Below, in pieces: positions 1-11,448 of a DNA stretch of 64,000 nt. Position 1 is the first letter of the stretch. Each line of letters opens with the position of its first letter. The stretch spans positions 46,072,364-46,136,363 of the forward strand of contig OW119929.1 in NCBI GenBank assembly GCA_933210815.1, read 5' to 3'. Below the pieces are notes generated by a model. The model had not been told where the DNA came from. It searched no databases and worked only from the letters and a program-made list of their open reading frames with translations. The DNA comes from Meta bourneti (taxonomy: Eukaryota; Arthropoda; Arachnida; Araneae; Tetragnathidae). A program made the translations under genes and the position numbers.

Positions 1-1030
1 TTAAAAAAGCATAAAAAATTAACCAATATTTAATTCACGCTGAAAACATCAGAAAACCAAAATTAAAACATCCGAAATGCCTAAAGCAGAACGAAACATT
101 TCCAAACCTTAGAAATCTGAAGCTTTATCGATGGAGCAATTACAAGAGACTTGCTGATGTATATCTTAGTTATAAAATCGAGCCTCGATAGTTAGTGCTA
201 TCCAAAGCTGAATGTTACGACAGATGTAAATGCTTTTTTACTGTCTATACATTATCACAAGCAAATAATTGAAAAATTTCGCTAGAAAACGTCGAGATCA
301 AAAAACTATAAAAATATATCTTAGTTACTTTTTGTATCTTTGGTGCCATTTCAACAACCAAAAGAAGCAAAAATATGCTTTCATGTAAGACTAGGTATCT
401 TCTGGGAGAATAGAGATTATAAAATTATATATACACATCATTAAACGTTAGTTTTGATCTAGAATAAAATGCAGCATCAGAAGACGAGCCCCATTAAAGC
501 TTAAGGGGATATTAAAATTATTGTTAATATATTGCAACAAGGGGAGAATCTACGGAGGAGGCTACAAAATCAAAAATATCCTTATTTATTTAACTGATCT
601 GTTTAAAAATCGCATTGGGGATTTTTTTAAATATTTTCTCCTTACTTCAACAACAAATACCTGTCAATTATTTTAAATTCCATTTATAATGCATGTACAG
701 TGGTTTGGACTTAATAACATGTACATTTTGAAAATATTTTGTGTACTTTAATAGAAGATTTGGACTACTTTCTACTTCGACAGATTTCAGTAGTCTCTCT
801 AAAAGTAGTATCTAATAGCAAACAAAAACCTTCTCAATACTTCAAGTAAATTACTCTTCTGGCCAAAAAATAACTGTAGAGCCACAAATCAAACCATCAA
901 AAAATTAACTTTTAATTCATCAAAAATCTGGATCTCACATGCATGTTTCGCATGCTCGATGTTTTTTAACCATATAATTACTACTCCCTAAAACACATTT
1001 ACGAAACCAATGAAACGTCCCCCGATATCG
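1..1030. other. AT-rich DNA, no gene recognised
   Basis: Very AT-rich, with many stops in all frames. No repeat family member seen. Confidence 0.6.
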
Positions 1031-1343
1031 GGGCAGCGGTAGCCCGGTTTGAAGAGTAACGGATTAGCAACCGGAGGGTCGAGAGTTCGATGGTTGAAAA
1101 CTCGGTGCAACCAAAGACCGTCGTGTACGTGGTGGCGGATGCACGTTAAATCTGTCGTGGAATTAATATCCTCAAGTTTGCGTGGTGTGGAAGTTTGGAG
1201 AGTGGGGTGACAGCTCAGGTGTGACTTCATCATCTTACCATGGTTCAAACAAACGAGGTGCTGTCCTTCGGGATTGATCCCGGACCGTCGGCAATAGCTC
1301 GATGTTTAGCTCAAGTGCGACGTTAATTCAACTACTTACCTAC
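1031..1343 (+). mobile_element. SINE-A
   Basis: Full-length plus-strand copy from GGGCAGCGGTAGCCCGG to a TACCTACC tail. No clear duplication. Confidence 0.8.
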
Positions 1344-1400
1344 CAGAAGGATATACTGGGTGGGCTCCTAATAATAACTTTAAAGAATATTAAGAATACG

Positions 1401-1600
1401 GGACTGCCGCCGAGACACAGTGGATTTGCCCACTGAGCTAGCATCCTGCGAGTTGCAGTTGGCGCAGGTTAGATTTCTGTGACCTGAGTGTATGTCTCTC
1501 TTCTATATCAGTAAAACTGTGTGTATATCTTTATCTTGACATTGTCTGTGTTGTGTTTGACGAATCTCAGCCAAACGTTACTTGCGGTAAAACCAACCTT
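1401..1600 (+). mobile_element. SINE-B, diverged
   Basis: Has the tRNA-like head (CACAGTGGATTTGCCCACTG), then the CAGTAAAACTGTGTGTATATC body. Confidence 0.7.
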
Positions 1601-3016
1601 TCTCTTCAAAGACATAAAACTGTTGGTATATCTTTTTTATATATACATAGCTCTATCTAAAATTTAGATACCTATGTAAAAACATTTCTATTTTTAGCTC
1701 TGCAATTTAATCGTCGATATAAAAATCTTAATCATGGGAACTTGCAATAAGCCAATCAAACTTTTCTCAATGCATAATCTAACCTACAAAGCAACCATCT
1801 CGGAATCTTTTGATTCTTAAACACCAAACAATGGCGCATAAGAGAACGAACAGAAGGCTGTAATGAAAATTCATTCCAAAATGCATTAACTCCAGCTTAT
1901 CCAGGTCAGTGCAATAAAAAGCAACCGAAAAAATTATCTCCAAAAAAGTGCACATTAGGGCGGAGGGATGAAAAAACAGCTCATAACATCCATTAACGCC
2001 GACAACCCATTGCTCTTTCTTCTATGTAACAGCCCACTTGCGTAGGGGGACTAGAACCAAAAGAAGATTAAGCGTTGCCACTGGATCATTATCACCCGAG
2101 CACTGTTTACATAAGCTGCTCCCCTGCCGTTGTCTGGAGAAGGGGAAAAAACGACAAAAATAAACTCTCGTTATTCCCGCCAAACGATATACGTAATTCT
2201 ACGGAAGTTGAGGTTATTCCCGATTTTCCATCCCCCTCAGACGATGACTCTATTGTTCCGGTATGCAGGAGTAGTAATCGCCCGTCCTTTCAAAAACCAC
2301 TGCTGTCACATTTATTTCAGAGCGTTTTATTCCATCACTCAAGCCGTAATAATGGGGGTGGGTAAAAATTATGCAGGCTGGGTTTGTGTGGAAATGAAGT
2401 GAAGCAAGTCGTTTGCCAATGATCCTGGTGGGATGCTTAAGTGTGGTGATAAAGTAGTTTTATATTTACTAAAACAAATTGAAAAGGAATGTATTGATCT
2501 TTTTATATGTAACTTAATTTTCAAAGTCAAATAGCCCATTATATTGCTGCCGTCGAGACCCCTTCTAATGAAGTAGAGCATGTGCATGCAGCTTCATGCT
2601 ATTTCTTCCGGTCGCTTGGTTTGAAGATCTATAACATGGTTGTGGGAAAAAGCATGAATCCTAAATTATTAATGGTTAAAGAGATTATCCGCCATGATCC
2701 ATTTTCGATAGCCAATCGGCTAAGTCGATTCGTACACCCACGTGATTCACCCTTCAGAGATCTTACGACAGCGACTCCGCCCACATGCTCCGTCTATTTC
2801 ATTAGAAGGTCGATGGTTGCTGTGAGACGTAAATTTAACTACCAATCATCTGAAATCAAATTCGGTAACATTTATTGAACTTCCCCGACGAAACAATCCC
2901 ACTTAAGGTCTCGTTCCTTTAATTCTGTGAAAATTTTGGTAAAAAGAAATAATTAAGTTAAATATGATAATTAATAATCAAAATATATTTCTTAACCATA
3001 TAACAAACATAAATCC
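1601..3016. other. No gene recognised
   Basis: Overlapping short frames at 2075-2402 and 2582-2878 have no recognisable domain and no codon bias I can see. Confidence 0.5.
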
Positions 3017-3205
3017 GGTTGGTTGATTTTTTACGGTGCAAGAGCCAGATCTGGACAAGAAACGCAATGTTTATCAGTCAAGTAAATGGACACACATACA
3101 CAGAATGAAAGTTTTACTGATACAGAGAGAAATACACCAAAGGAAAGTGGCAGGAATAGAACCTGCCCCGCCCAAAACTCGCAGGATTGACACACCTACT
3201 CCGAA
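3017..3205 (-). mobile_element. SINE-B, diverged
   Basis: Minus-strand copy. The body is recognisable by AGTAAATGGACACACATAC and GGAATAGAACCTG. Confidence 0.7.
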
Positions 3206-3531
3206 AAAAAGTTATATCGCCAAAAGAGGAGATGCCAAATCGGCCAACCAAATCAACTATTCACAAAGCAGTCACGTGACTACTAGTCGACATGTTGGTC
3301 ATACTTTTTGAAGCTCCTCTCAATAGCTATGCTCAGACTACTTATATTATACGTCTATGGTTGCGAGCTCAGTGACCAAACACACAGCCACGGGCTTAAG
3401 TGCTGAAAAAAGCTCTCAAGAACTCCAAATTCAAGATATAATAACCTATACCTAGAAAGATTAAAGCTTTAGAAATATCGAAAGAGATTTTGCATGAGTA
3501 CAGATGAGGATTTCGCTGCATTCTTTCTAGG

Positions 3532-3844
3532 TAGATAGGTAATTGAATTTACTTCCACTAGAACACGAAGAGCTATTGGCGAAGGTCCGGGATCAATCCC
3601 GAAGGGAAAGATCCGAAGACAACACCTCTAATTCATCAACCACGGTCAGATGAAGAGGTCAACACCTGAGATGGAGTACCATTCCCCAAACTTCCGCAAC
3701 ACGCCGATATGAGGACATTTCAGACTGACAGATTTAATGTGCATCAGCCCCTACATACAAGGCGGTCTTTGGTTGGACCTAGTCTCAAACTCGTAACCTT
3801 ACGGTTGCTAATCCGTGACTCTAGCAACAGGGCTACCGGAGCCC
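3532..3844 (-). mobile_element. SINE-A, full length
   Basis: A 13-bp exact duplication CATTCTTTCTAGG (3519-3531, 3845-3857) brackets it. The tail is of the TACC-repeat type. Confidence 0.88.
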
Positions 3845-3878
3845 CATTCTTTCTAGGATTATTTTCCTCCAATTACTC

Positions 3879-4192
3879 TTATGGGGCCACAGTAGCCTGA
3901 TTGAAAGAATAGTGGATTAGCAACAGGAGGGTTAGTAACTCCATCCAACCGAAGACCGTCATGTATGTGGGGTCTGGTGCACGTTAAATCTGTCGTGGTC
4001 ACAAATGTCCTCAAGTTGGCTTGATGTGGAAATTTGGAGAGTGGGGTGCCAACTCAGGTGTGACCTCGTCATCTGACAGTGGTTCAAAATTACGAGATGT
4101 TGTCCTGGAATCTTTCCCTTCGGTATTGACCTCAGACCATCTCTAATAGCCCTTCGTGTTGTTCAAGTGCAACGTTAATTTAACTACTCCCC
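3879..4192 (+). mobile_element. SINE-A
   Basis: Full-length plus-strand copy. A short ATTACTC duplication lies at 3872-3878 and 4193-4199. It lies 21 bp from another copy in opposite orientation. Confidence 0.78.
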
Positions 4193-4817
4193 ATTACTCA
4201 TTAATTATTGTTAATGCCAAACATGTTTGTCTAAAGTTTCTCATGTATTCTAGACCAAAATGCAGGTGAAAATGAATTAATTCACGCTTTCGGTGAATGT
4301 ATCCTGATATTACACAATCTATAACAGTAACTGCTCGCAATATAATGCCCCGATATATCGCTTATTTGGCTATATCACTCATTTTTATTCAACTCCCAAC
4401 GAATCTTTTTGCGAACAGCAGAGGATCCGTCTGCTTCTTTAGAACTGGGAGTTTTTAGGTTCATCTGCTTAGCCTTTCCCATGTTCCCTTCAGCCACAAT
4501 GTGAAATTTCGCAGGACGTCTAGACATCAAGTTAGGGGATTGAAATTATTCGTCAGTCGGAAAGGAAAGGAAGACCCTGAAAAGAAAGAAAAATCGTAAG
4601 TGATGTATCGTATAAACAAGACTATTCTATCGTAGTTTTACATAACTTAAAATAAAAAAAGCGTGTAATATAAATGCATAACAAACTCAACGAATCGTAA
4701 TTTACTAACTGCGAAATCTTGGAAAGAAACATATTGGTACTATGGAATACTCTGTTTGGGATTGCAAATCTTGAATAGGAAAAAGAGTATTTTTTAGACA
4801 GGACTTTAACAGACAGG

Positions 4818-5130
4818 GGGGGGGGGAATTTCAATTAACGTCACACTGGAGCAACACAATGGGCTATTGGTGACGGTCCGGGATCAATCCCAAAGGGAAA
4901 GATCCGAGGACAACACCACGTAATTTTGAACCACGGTCAGATGACGAGGCAACACCTGAGCTGGCACCCCACTCTCCAAACTTCCACACCACACCAACGT
5001 GAGGACATTTGAGGCCACGACAGATTTAACGTGCACCAGCCCCCTTTGTACACGACGGTGTTTGGCTGGATTCGAACTCGCAACCCTTCGGTTGCAAGTC
5101 CGTTACTCTTCCAACCGGGCCACCGCGGCC
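4818..5130 (-). mobile_element. SINE-A, young full-length copy with poly-C tail
   Basis: Head GGGCCGCGGTGGCCCGGTTG with an A-box-like stretch and B box GAGTTCGAATCC. The body has GTGGAAGTTTGGAGAGTGGG and TGATCCCGGACCGTC. The tail is a C run (G run on plus, 4818-4826). An exact 14-bp duplication CTTTAACAGACAGG lies at 4804-4817 and 5131-5144. There is no coding gene: the long frames on either strand here are SINE sequence. Confidence 0.9.
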
Positions 5131-5144
5131 CTTTAACAGACAGG

Positions 5145-6039
5145 ATCTCAGCACAGAATATCCTCGAATTACCAGTAACAAGTAAAATTATTGAGAAAAA
5201 TTGTTCAAATGCTCCATCTAACTGCATTCGAATCAACTATTGCACTGCAGATTGTATATTCAAAAGACTTGCTATAGTAGGACATTTTGTGTTCGTTGTT
5301 AATAGTTTTAATTTCTTTCAACATATTTTTTTGAAAATTCAATTAAAATTCAGGGATGCAAGCAACCCAAATGTACAAAAACGATAAACTCATGGGACTA
5401 CTTAAACTAACTGGATTCTACAAAATCAGTGAAGGGTACAGACGGGGATTCTTCTGATGAGTTATCTGGGCTGTAACTGTATTCAAATTGCAAAAATGTT
5501 TGAATTGAAACATGTATATTAAAATTAATTGATACCGTTCATTTTGAATTATCCTATAAGAGCATTATTAATATTTATGATAAGAATATATACCTTTTGA
5601 AGTAGTTATTTGACAATTTAGAGCAATGTAGTAAATGAACCAACAGCCATTTTGCTTTAGAGTGAGTGAATGAGTTCCAGATAACAGAGTTTGTGAATTC
5701 AAAGGAGATTAAAATTAGCTTTATAAAATCATTTTGACGGGTAATAATTATTTTGCACATAAACCAAAATTTAGTTCATTTTCAACAAAGCTATGTGAAC
5801 AGGTAAGACCAATCTCTGATTTCGATAGGTAATTTGATTAATTCATGAACGATTTGGATATAGGGATTTACCACAAGTTCCAGAAATCTTAAAAATGAGA
5901 ATTTTTATCATCAGAAAATATTAAAGGTATCCTGCTATATTTCGAACCCCATTTCGGGAAAATTAAAACTAAAGGATAAAACAAAATGCATAAATTCGCG
6001 GCTGATTTTCGTCCCTGGTTAACGTTGTTTCCTAACGTG
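5145..6039. other. AT-rich DNA, no gene recognised
   Basis: Only short frames rich in Phe, Ile, Asn and Lys, as expected from composition. Confidence 0.55.
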
Positions 6040-6326
6040 ATCGGTAGCCTAGTTGGTAGAGTCGCGGATTAGCAACCGGAGGGGTTACGAGTTAAAAACT
6101 CTATTCAACCAAAGACCACGTGCACGTGGTCTTAGGTTGAATCTGGTGGACGTTAAATTTGTCGTAGTCTCAAATGTCCTCACATTAGCGTCGTGTGGAT
6201 GTTTTGAAAGTGGGGTGCCAGTTCAGGTGTCAACCCGACTTCAGCTGACTGTGGTTCAAAATTACGAGGTTTTGTCCTCGCTCCTTCTCTTCGGAATTGA
6301 TCCGACTGAGCCAATAGCTCCTGTGA
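6040..6326 (+). mobile_element. SINE-A, 3'-damaged
   Basis: Head GGTAGCCTAGTTGGTAGAG, then body to CCAATAGCTCC. The last segment is missing. Confidence 0.72.
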
Positions 6327-6370
6327 GAGAAATTAAGAGGAAGTTACTATCAGAGGTCCCATAAGAGTAT

Positions 6371-6527
6371 TTGGAGAGTGGGGTGCCAGCTCAGGCATGA
6401 CCTCGTCATCTGACCGTGCTTCAAAATCACGTGGTGTTGTCCTCGGATCTTTCCCTTCAGGTTTGATCCGGGACCGCTACCGATAGCCCGTTATGTTGCT
6501 CCAGTGCGACGTTAATTAAAATACCTA
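6371..6527 (+). mobile_element. SINE-A, 5'-truncated
   Basis: Starts inside the body (TTGGAGAGTGGGGTGCC) and ends in a TACC tail. The 13-bp duplication CCCATAAGAGTAT (6358-6370, 6528-6540) shows it inserted already truncated. Confidence 0.82.
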
Positions 6528-6752
6528 CCCATAAGAGTATCGAACTGCTTTCTTTAATTTTATCGTGTGCTTCAAAAACCTAAAATTGCTCGCTTTTAAA
6601 CCAACAATGTTTTAAATAAAATATTTAATTTAAAATGTATATTTGAGTAATCCTTCTTTAATTTGACAAGCGTAAACCAAGGCTACCACAAATCCATACG
6701 GAACAATAAAATAGCAATGAGGTATATGTCGCACCAGACGATATTAATTTGC

Positions 6753-7014
6753 TCAACCCTCCGAGTGGTTTCGACAAGACATCTCGTCCATCAAGATCTC
6801 ATCAATTTTGCTAATGACGAGATATATCGTCCATCGAGATCTGATGAAGTTTGCTAACGGCGAGATACCTCGTAATAAAGATATTGCCGATTTTTGTTGT
6901 GATGACGAGATTAAGATCTGATCAGTTTTCTTGTAATGGCGAGATATCTCATCCATCAAGATCTGCAGTTTTACTAATGACGAAATACCTCATCGCGACA
7001 ACCACCAGGATTAA
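6753..7014. mobile_element. TTAA-type MITE with internal palindromic units (copy 1)
   Basis: Left end TCAACCCTCCGAGTGGTTTC and right end (inverted) TTAATCCTGGTGGTTGTCG. The interior is 4-5 diverged units with GAGATATCTCGTCCATCAAGATCTG. The short frames here are not genes. Confidence 0.7.
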
Positions 7015-7427
7015 AAGGATTCCCAACACTCATAATTATCGGAGACGAAACATGTGCCTGAAAAGCTTTTCTCCATACCAAACTCGAAACAGACACCCAC
7101 AACTGCTATTAATAAAGAAACGCGTCGCAAACTCAGCCCTCGCCTGAAATCGGAAAGCATGACTTACTCTCCTCTCTTCCGAACAGAATAATTTTGGGAC
7201 AGTCAATCCCGACGTGAAAAATCAAACTTCAACAAAAGACGGAAGCCAAGACTCCCCCACAGGCCCCGAATCCATTCAGCCCCTCTTCTCTCACTGCAAC
7301 CGCACAAGGGGCCGAGAACTGAATATGTCCACATATGCATACACGCAAAAAAATATATATCTTTTCGCGGTTGAGAAGCATTTGTGAATGTATGATTTAT
7401 ACAGCTCCCGACGAGTCGTTGAAGGGG

Positions 7428-8160
7428 ACTACTCCAAAGGATGGAACTAATTTGGACCGATGCTGTTCCAAAGGAAGTCGGGTTGAGTAGATTTTAGCTT
7501 CTATTATTACATATTATATCACATGGGGTGTTGTGTTCGGTTATGTTCCCGGCCATGACTTGTAAATCGTATTTGGGATCTTGGGCTACGATGTCTCCAC
7601 CCATGTAACGTCATATTGGCTTGCATTTATACTACAAGTCTTTGGTAAAAGTCAAGGATGGCCAACCCGAGACCCAGCAAACTGTTTTTGAGGGCTACCA
7701 AATCCATAAAAAGCCACAAACAACCAAATCGGAACGAAATACAGATAAATGAAACCGCGTGGGATGGAATTAATTTCGGAACGATGTTGTTCCAAAAGAA
7801 GTCGGGGGAAGTAGATTTTTGCTTCAATTATTCCTTATTACATCACATGATTGTTCGGTTATGTTCAACGCCATGACGTAAATCGTATTTGAGATCTTGG
7901 GCTTACGCTGTCTTCGAATCCATCTAATACCATATTGGCCTGTATTTGAGCTACAAATCTTTAGTAAAACTCAGAGATGCCCAAACAGGGATACAGCGTA
8001 TTAATTTTTAGGTCTATCAAGTCACATAAAAGTCACAAAAAATCGAATCAAAACAGAATACAGAAAAATTTAACAGATGGATAGAATTGATTTGGACCGA
8101 TGGCTGTTCCAAAGGAAGTTGTGCGAGTGAATTTTAACTTCGATTATTTCTCATATCACG
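7428..8160. repeat. Tandem array, ~320-bp unit, about 2.3 copies
   Basis: GGAACTAATTTGGACCGATG at 7443 recurs in diverged form at 7765 and 8084, followed each time by TGTTCCAAAGGAAGT. Spacings are about 323 and 317 bp. No protein gene. Confidence 0.75.
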
Positions 8161-8859
8161 AAGAATAGTTGCGCAGTAAGGGTCTTGTATGGTGGAAACA
8201 GCTCCAGCGCAAGAAGGCTGCTACAGATTTGGAGAAATTCCCAACCATGGTAATAGATTTTAGATCACGGAATCTTTCTACGACTAAACAATACTGATCA
8301 AACTGCCTTTTGATGAACAACAAATTTAAGTATTTTAGTAACATAACACTTTAAGGGGCATTTGGATTTTTGGCGACCACCCCTTTCATATGCATATTAA
8401 GACTAGCATCCTCTCATTTGATATTCTGATGTCAAGGAGTGCTCTAAATGGGAGGTGAAACATAAGGGATCCCACCTTTCCTTTAAAAGGTTTTTTTATG
8501 CAAAATACATTCTCATATAAAGTTATCTTTACCCATTTTTTGTTTAAAAAACAGTTTTTTAGCATGACCTTCAAAAGGCTAACAACTCGACTATCTGCTA
8601 TTACTGTGTATGACTTGCTGTTTTGTTTATATTACATTCTGACTAAGCAGGACTAGAATTTGTAATGTAAACCTAGGTATACCGATGTATACAAATTTCT
8701 AAACGCGAGTAGAAGCTATACAATCAGTTTAAGTGGTAAAGGACATTTTTGTACTGGACTTGCAGTTGGGACGGGACAAAATTGTTCCAATTATTTGTAA
8801 TTGGAGAAATGACTGTTGTTCTCGTTGGGGTCAGGTTTAACCTTCCCGTCCACAAAAAC

Positions 8860-8934
8860 CGTACGCATAAGTAAAATAAATTGCAACGAATAAATTGATC
8901 TCTGTCCCGGAGACCAAATACGGCCCTTCAAATA
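8860..8934. repeat. Degenerate minisatellite, left of the Tc1 insertion
   Basis: Units of the type AGACCAAATACGGCCCTTCAAATA continue on the far side of the Tc1 element. The unit is broken exactly at the TA target. Confidence 0.6.
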
Positions 8935-10343
8935 CACTGCTGGCCACCCAAATTGCAACACCAAGAAAGACAAGAGATATCACAACAAAATTTATTTTGT
9001 AGATAACATATTGACCAAGTATCAAATGATTAAATTTATAGACTTCTGTGAAATGTGGTTCCTGCCAAAATCAGTAGCCAGAGTAGCCGCCATTGTTGGA
9101 GATCACCGCTGCCACACGCCTCGGCATTGATTCAAAGAGACTTTGGTTGTGTTCTTGGGGTACAGCAGACCAAGCAGCTTCCACACGTTGCCAAAGTTGA
9201 TCTGGTGTGGCAGCTGGGGATGTATTCTGGGTCAATCGTTGAGCAACCATGGACCACATGTTTTCTATCGGCGAAAGATCCGGAGAGCGAGCTGGCCAGG
9301 GAAGCAATTCAATCTGGCGATTGACGAAGAACCCTTGGACAATGCGTGCCACGTGTGGTCGCGCATTATCCTGTTGAAATATGGCTGTGGGCAAGCCCTG
9401 AAGGTAAGGAAGGACAACTGGCTCCAACACTTCGGAGATGTAGCGCTGGCTGTTTAAAGTACCGGCAATGCGTACTAGAGGAGTGCGAGAGTGATATCCA
9501 ATACCGCCCCATACCATAATACCCGGTGCAGGACCAGTGTGGCGGTGCATAACGCAGCTGTTCAGCATCCTCTCTCCACGGTGTCTCCAGACTCGAATCC
9601 GACCATTGTGGTGTTGCAGACAGAAGCGTGACTCGTCAGTAAAGACAATTTCATTCCATTCTGCCGTCCACATCCTTCTTTCATCGCACCATTGGCGGCG
9701 GAAACGTCTGTGGTTCTGCGTCAAGGGTACACGAAGCAATGGACGTCTTGCGGACAGACCACTCTGCTGTAAACGGCGTCGAATGGTACGCGCAGACACT
9801 GGATGATGCGGTACAGACTGAATGTGCTGTGCTATGGTTCGTGATGTGGCTGAGCGATCCGTCACTGCCATACGCACAATATGCCTGTCATCACGTGAAG
9901 TGGTGCACTGAGGTGGTTGCGATCGAACACGTCGGTCCGTCGTACCCTCCTGCATCCAACGATCACATATCCGCATTACAGTTGTTTGGTTTCGTCCAAC
10001 ACGACTACCGATTTCCCTGAAAGATAATCCACAATCTCGGTAGGCCACTATCCTTCCTCTGTCGAACTCGGATACTTGATCAAAAGATGATCGCTGTTTT
10101 CTACGAGGCATAATTGATCGTTTTTTTGAAAAAACCACAAGAAAAACACAATTGCCGTACTTGAAATCGTCGAAATCTCCAAGCCTTAAATAGCGCTTTG
10201 AAGTGGCGCCACAGACGCGCGTGATGTGCGTCTGCGCTGAAATTCTAATCATTTGCATATCTCACCTCCGCTAATGTATGTTGTAAATTTCATATTATTT
10301 GCATGCTTCCTTCAGGGTGTTGCATTTACGGTGGCCAGCAGTG
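8935..10343 (-). mobile_element. Complete Tc1-like transposon
   Basis: The element is 1409 bp and bounded by TA at 8933-8934 and 10344-10345. Its ends are CACTGCTGGCCACC and the inverted GGTGGCCAGCAGTG, and TIRs stay similar for about 30 bp. One intact transposase gene fills it. It sits inside a degenerate minisatellite. Confidence 0.93.
9071..10111 (-). CDS. Tc1-family transposase, intact
   Basis: A 346-residue protein from ATG at 10111 (MPRRKQRSS). The frame is open 49 codons further upstream, but this start matches the usual Tc1 length. The N-terminus has two helix-turn-helix segments (FREIGSRVGRNQTTV and ARTIRRRLQQSG) that bind the TIRs. The RNase-H-like core has FTDESRF, FQQDNARPH and SPDLSPIENMW, giving a DD34E triad with 34 residues between the last two. 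MVWGGI and the C-terminal ESMPRRVAAVI are standard Tc1 blocks. The enzyme excises and reinserts the element at TA. No stop or frameshift is present, so the copy may be young and possibly functional. Confidence 0.95.
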   Translation of the reverse strand: MPRRKQRSSFDQVSEFDRGRIVAYRDCGLSFREIGSRVGRNQTTVMRICDRWMQEGTTDRRVRSQPPQCTTSRDDRHIVRMAVTDRSATSRTIAQHIQSVPHHPVSARTIRRRLQQSGLSARRPLLRVPLTQNHRRFRRQWCDERRMWTAEWNEIVFTDESRFCLQHHNGRIRVWRHRGERMLNSCVMHRHTGPAPGIMVWGGIGYHSRTPLVRIAGTLNSQRYISEVLEPVVLPYLQGLPTAIFQQDNARPHVARIVQGFFVNRQIELLPWPARSPDLSPIENMWSMVAQRLTQNTSPAATPDQLWQRVEAAWSAVPQEHNQSLFESMPRRVAAVISNNGGYSGY

Positions 10344-10690
10344 TATTTTTATCAGGTCAATAGATACGACCCTTGTCAGGTTTAACTAAACCGCAGGCCA
10401 GACACGGCTCTCTGGACAGATTTACCCGACTCGTAGACCAGATGCGAACCTCCGAATATTTTTATTAGTCCCGCAGACGAAATACGGCCCTCACAATAGA
10501 ATAACCGACCCACAGATCTTATAGCCCCTTCGGATATAACAGGCCTGGAGGCTAAGATTTGGCAATTCGAAAAGATTTATCAAGCCCTCAGTCCAAATAC
10601 GGCCGTCCTAAAAGGTCCACCCGACTCGTCGGTCAGATACGGCCTTAAGAATAGGCGCGCAGACTAGACACAGATTGCACATATTCCTGG
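10344..10690. repeat. Degenerate minisatellite, right of the Tc1 insertion
   Basis: About eight imperfect units of 35-43 bp of the form CCGCAGACCAGATACGGCC(CTCC)...TTTATCAA. The same family recurs at 51975-52125. Confidence 0.65.
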
Positions 10691-11448
10691 AGGATACTCA
10701 TTCATAAAAAATAAATATTTAGAAACGTAGCAAATCGGAGCCTAGAGTTATTTCTCAAATAGCTACGTTGAAATTTCCGCAAGCAGATTTATTCTTGTTC
10801 TTACTTTTGTGTCTGTCATTTGAACCAAATGGCTCTTTTCCCTCTTCTTCCGAACGTTACACACAGGGCCGATGCTGATCGGATCATTAGCATTGGTTGC
10901 TGGCCAAATCACACAGATATGCAAATTCCAAAATTGACCACAGAGCGAGCGTACAATAGCGAGAGGATTTCTATGCATTACCGAGCATTGGTCAACCAGT
11001 TGTGGGTAATGTTGCCTGAATGACCGTGGTCAAAGAGGCCTCGTTTCCGTCGGACAGTGCAGAATGGAGAGTCATTTGCATAAAAGATGGATCTGAACTT
11101 CTTGTAGAAAAATTCTTTTTCCCGAACGATTTTCAGATTCTTATTTCGAAGATTTTAGGGGTGCATCGATCTGTTGATGCTCCAAATCACGTTCTATTTC
11201 ATCGATTTCCACAGGACATTTTTGATGGATGCTCGTTTTATTATTTTTGACTCAATTATTTAGACAGTCTCGCTCACGAAGATTGTGGAAAGTCGAAATA
11301 AGACTCAAAATTTTCTGTTAAACTCAACATTTTTTAATTTTAAGTTTTCTTTTAAATACACTTCGATAAAAAGTGAACGATACATAACAAGTCTAACTTT
11401 AAATCGTCTTAAATTATTCGCTGTCATCAAAAATTTCAAACGTCTTAG

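Noticed and set aside
4937..5387. Opposing frames of 99 and 118 codons
   Set aside because: Both read through the SINE-A copy. Similar frames occur in other SINE-A copies.
9055..10020. Plus-strand open frames of 89-104 codons
   Set aside because: Antisense shadows of the intact Tc1 transposase.
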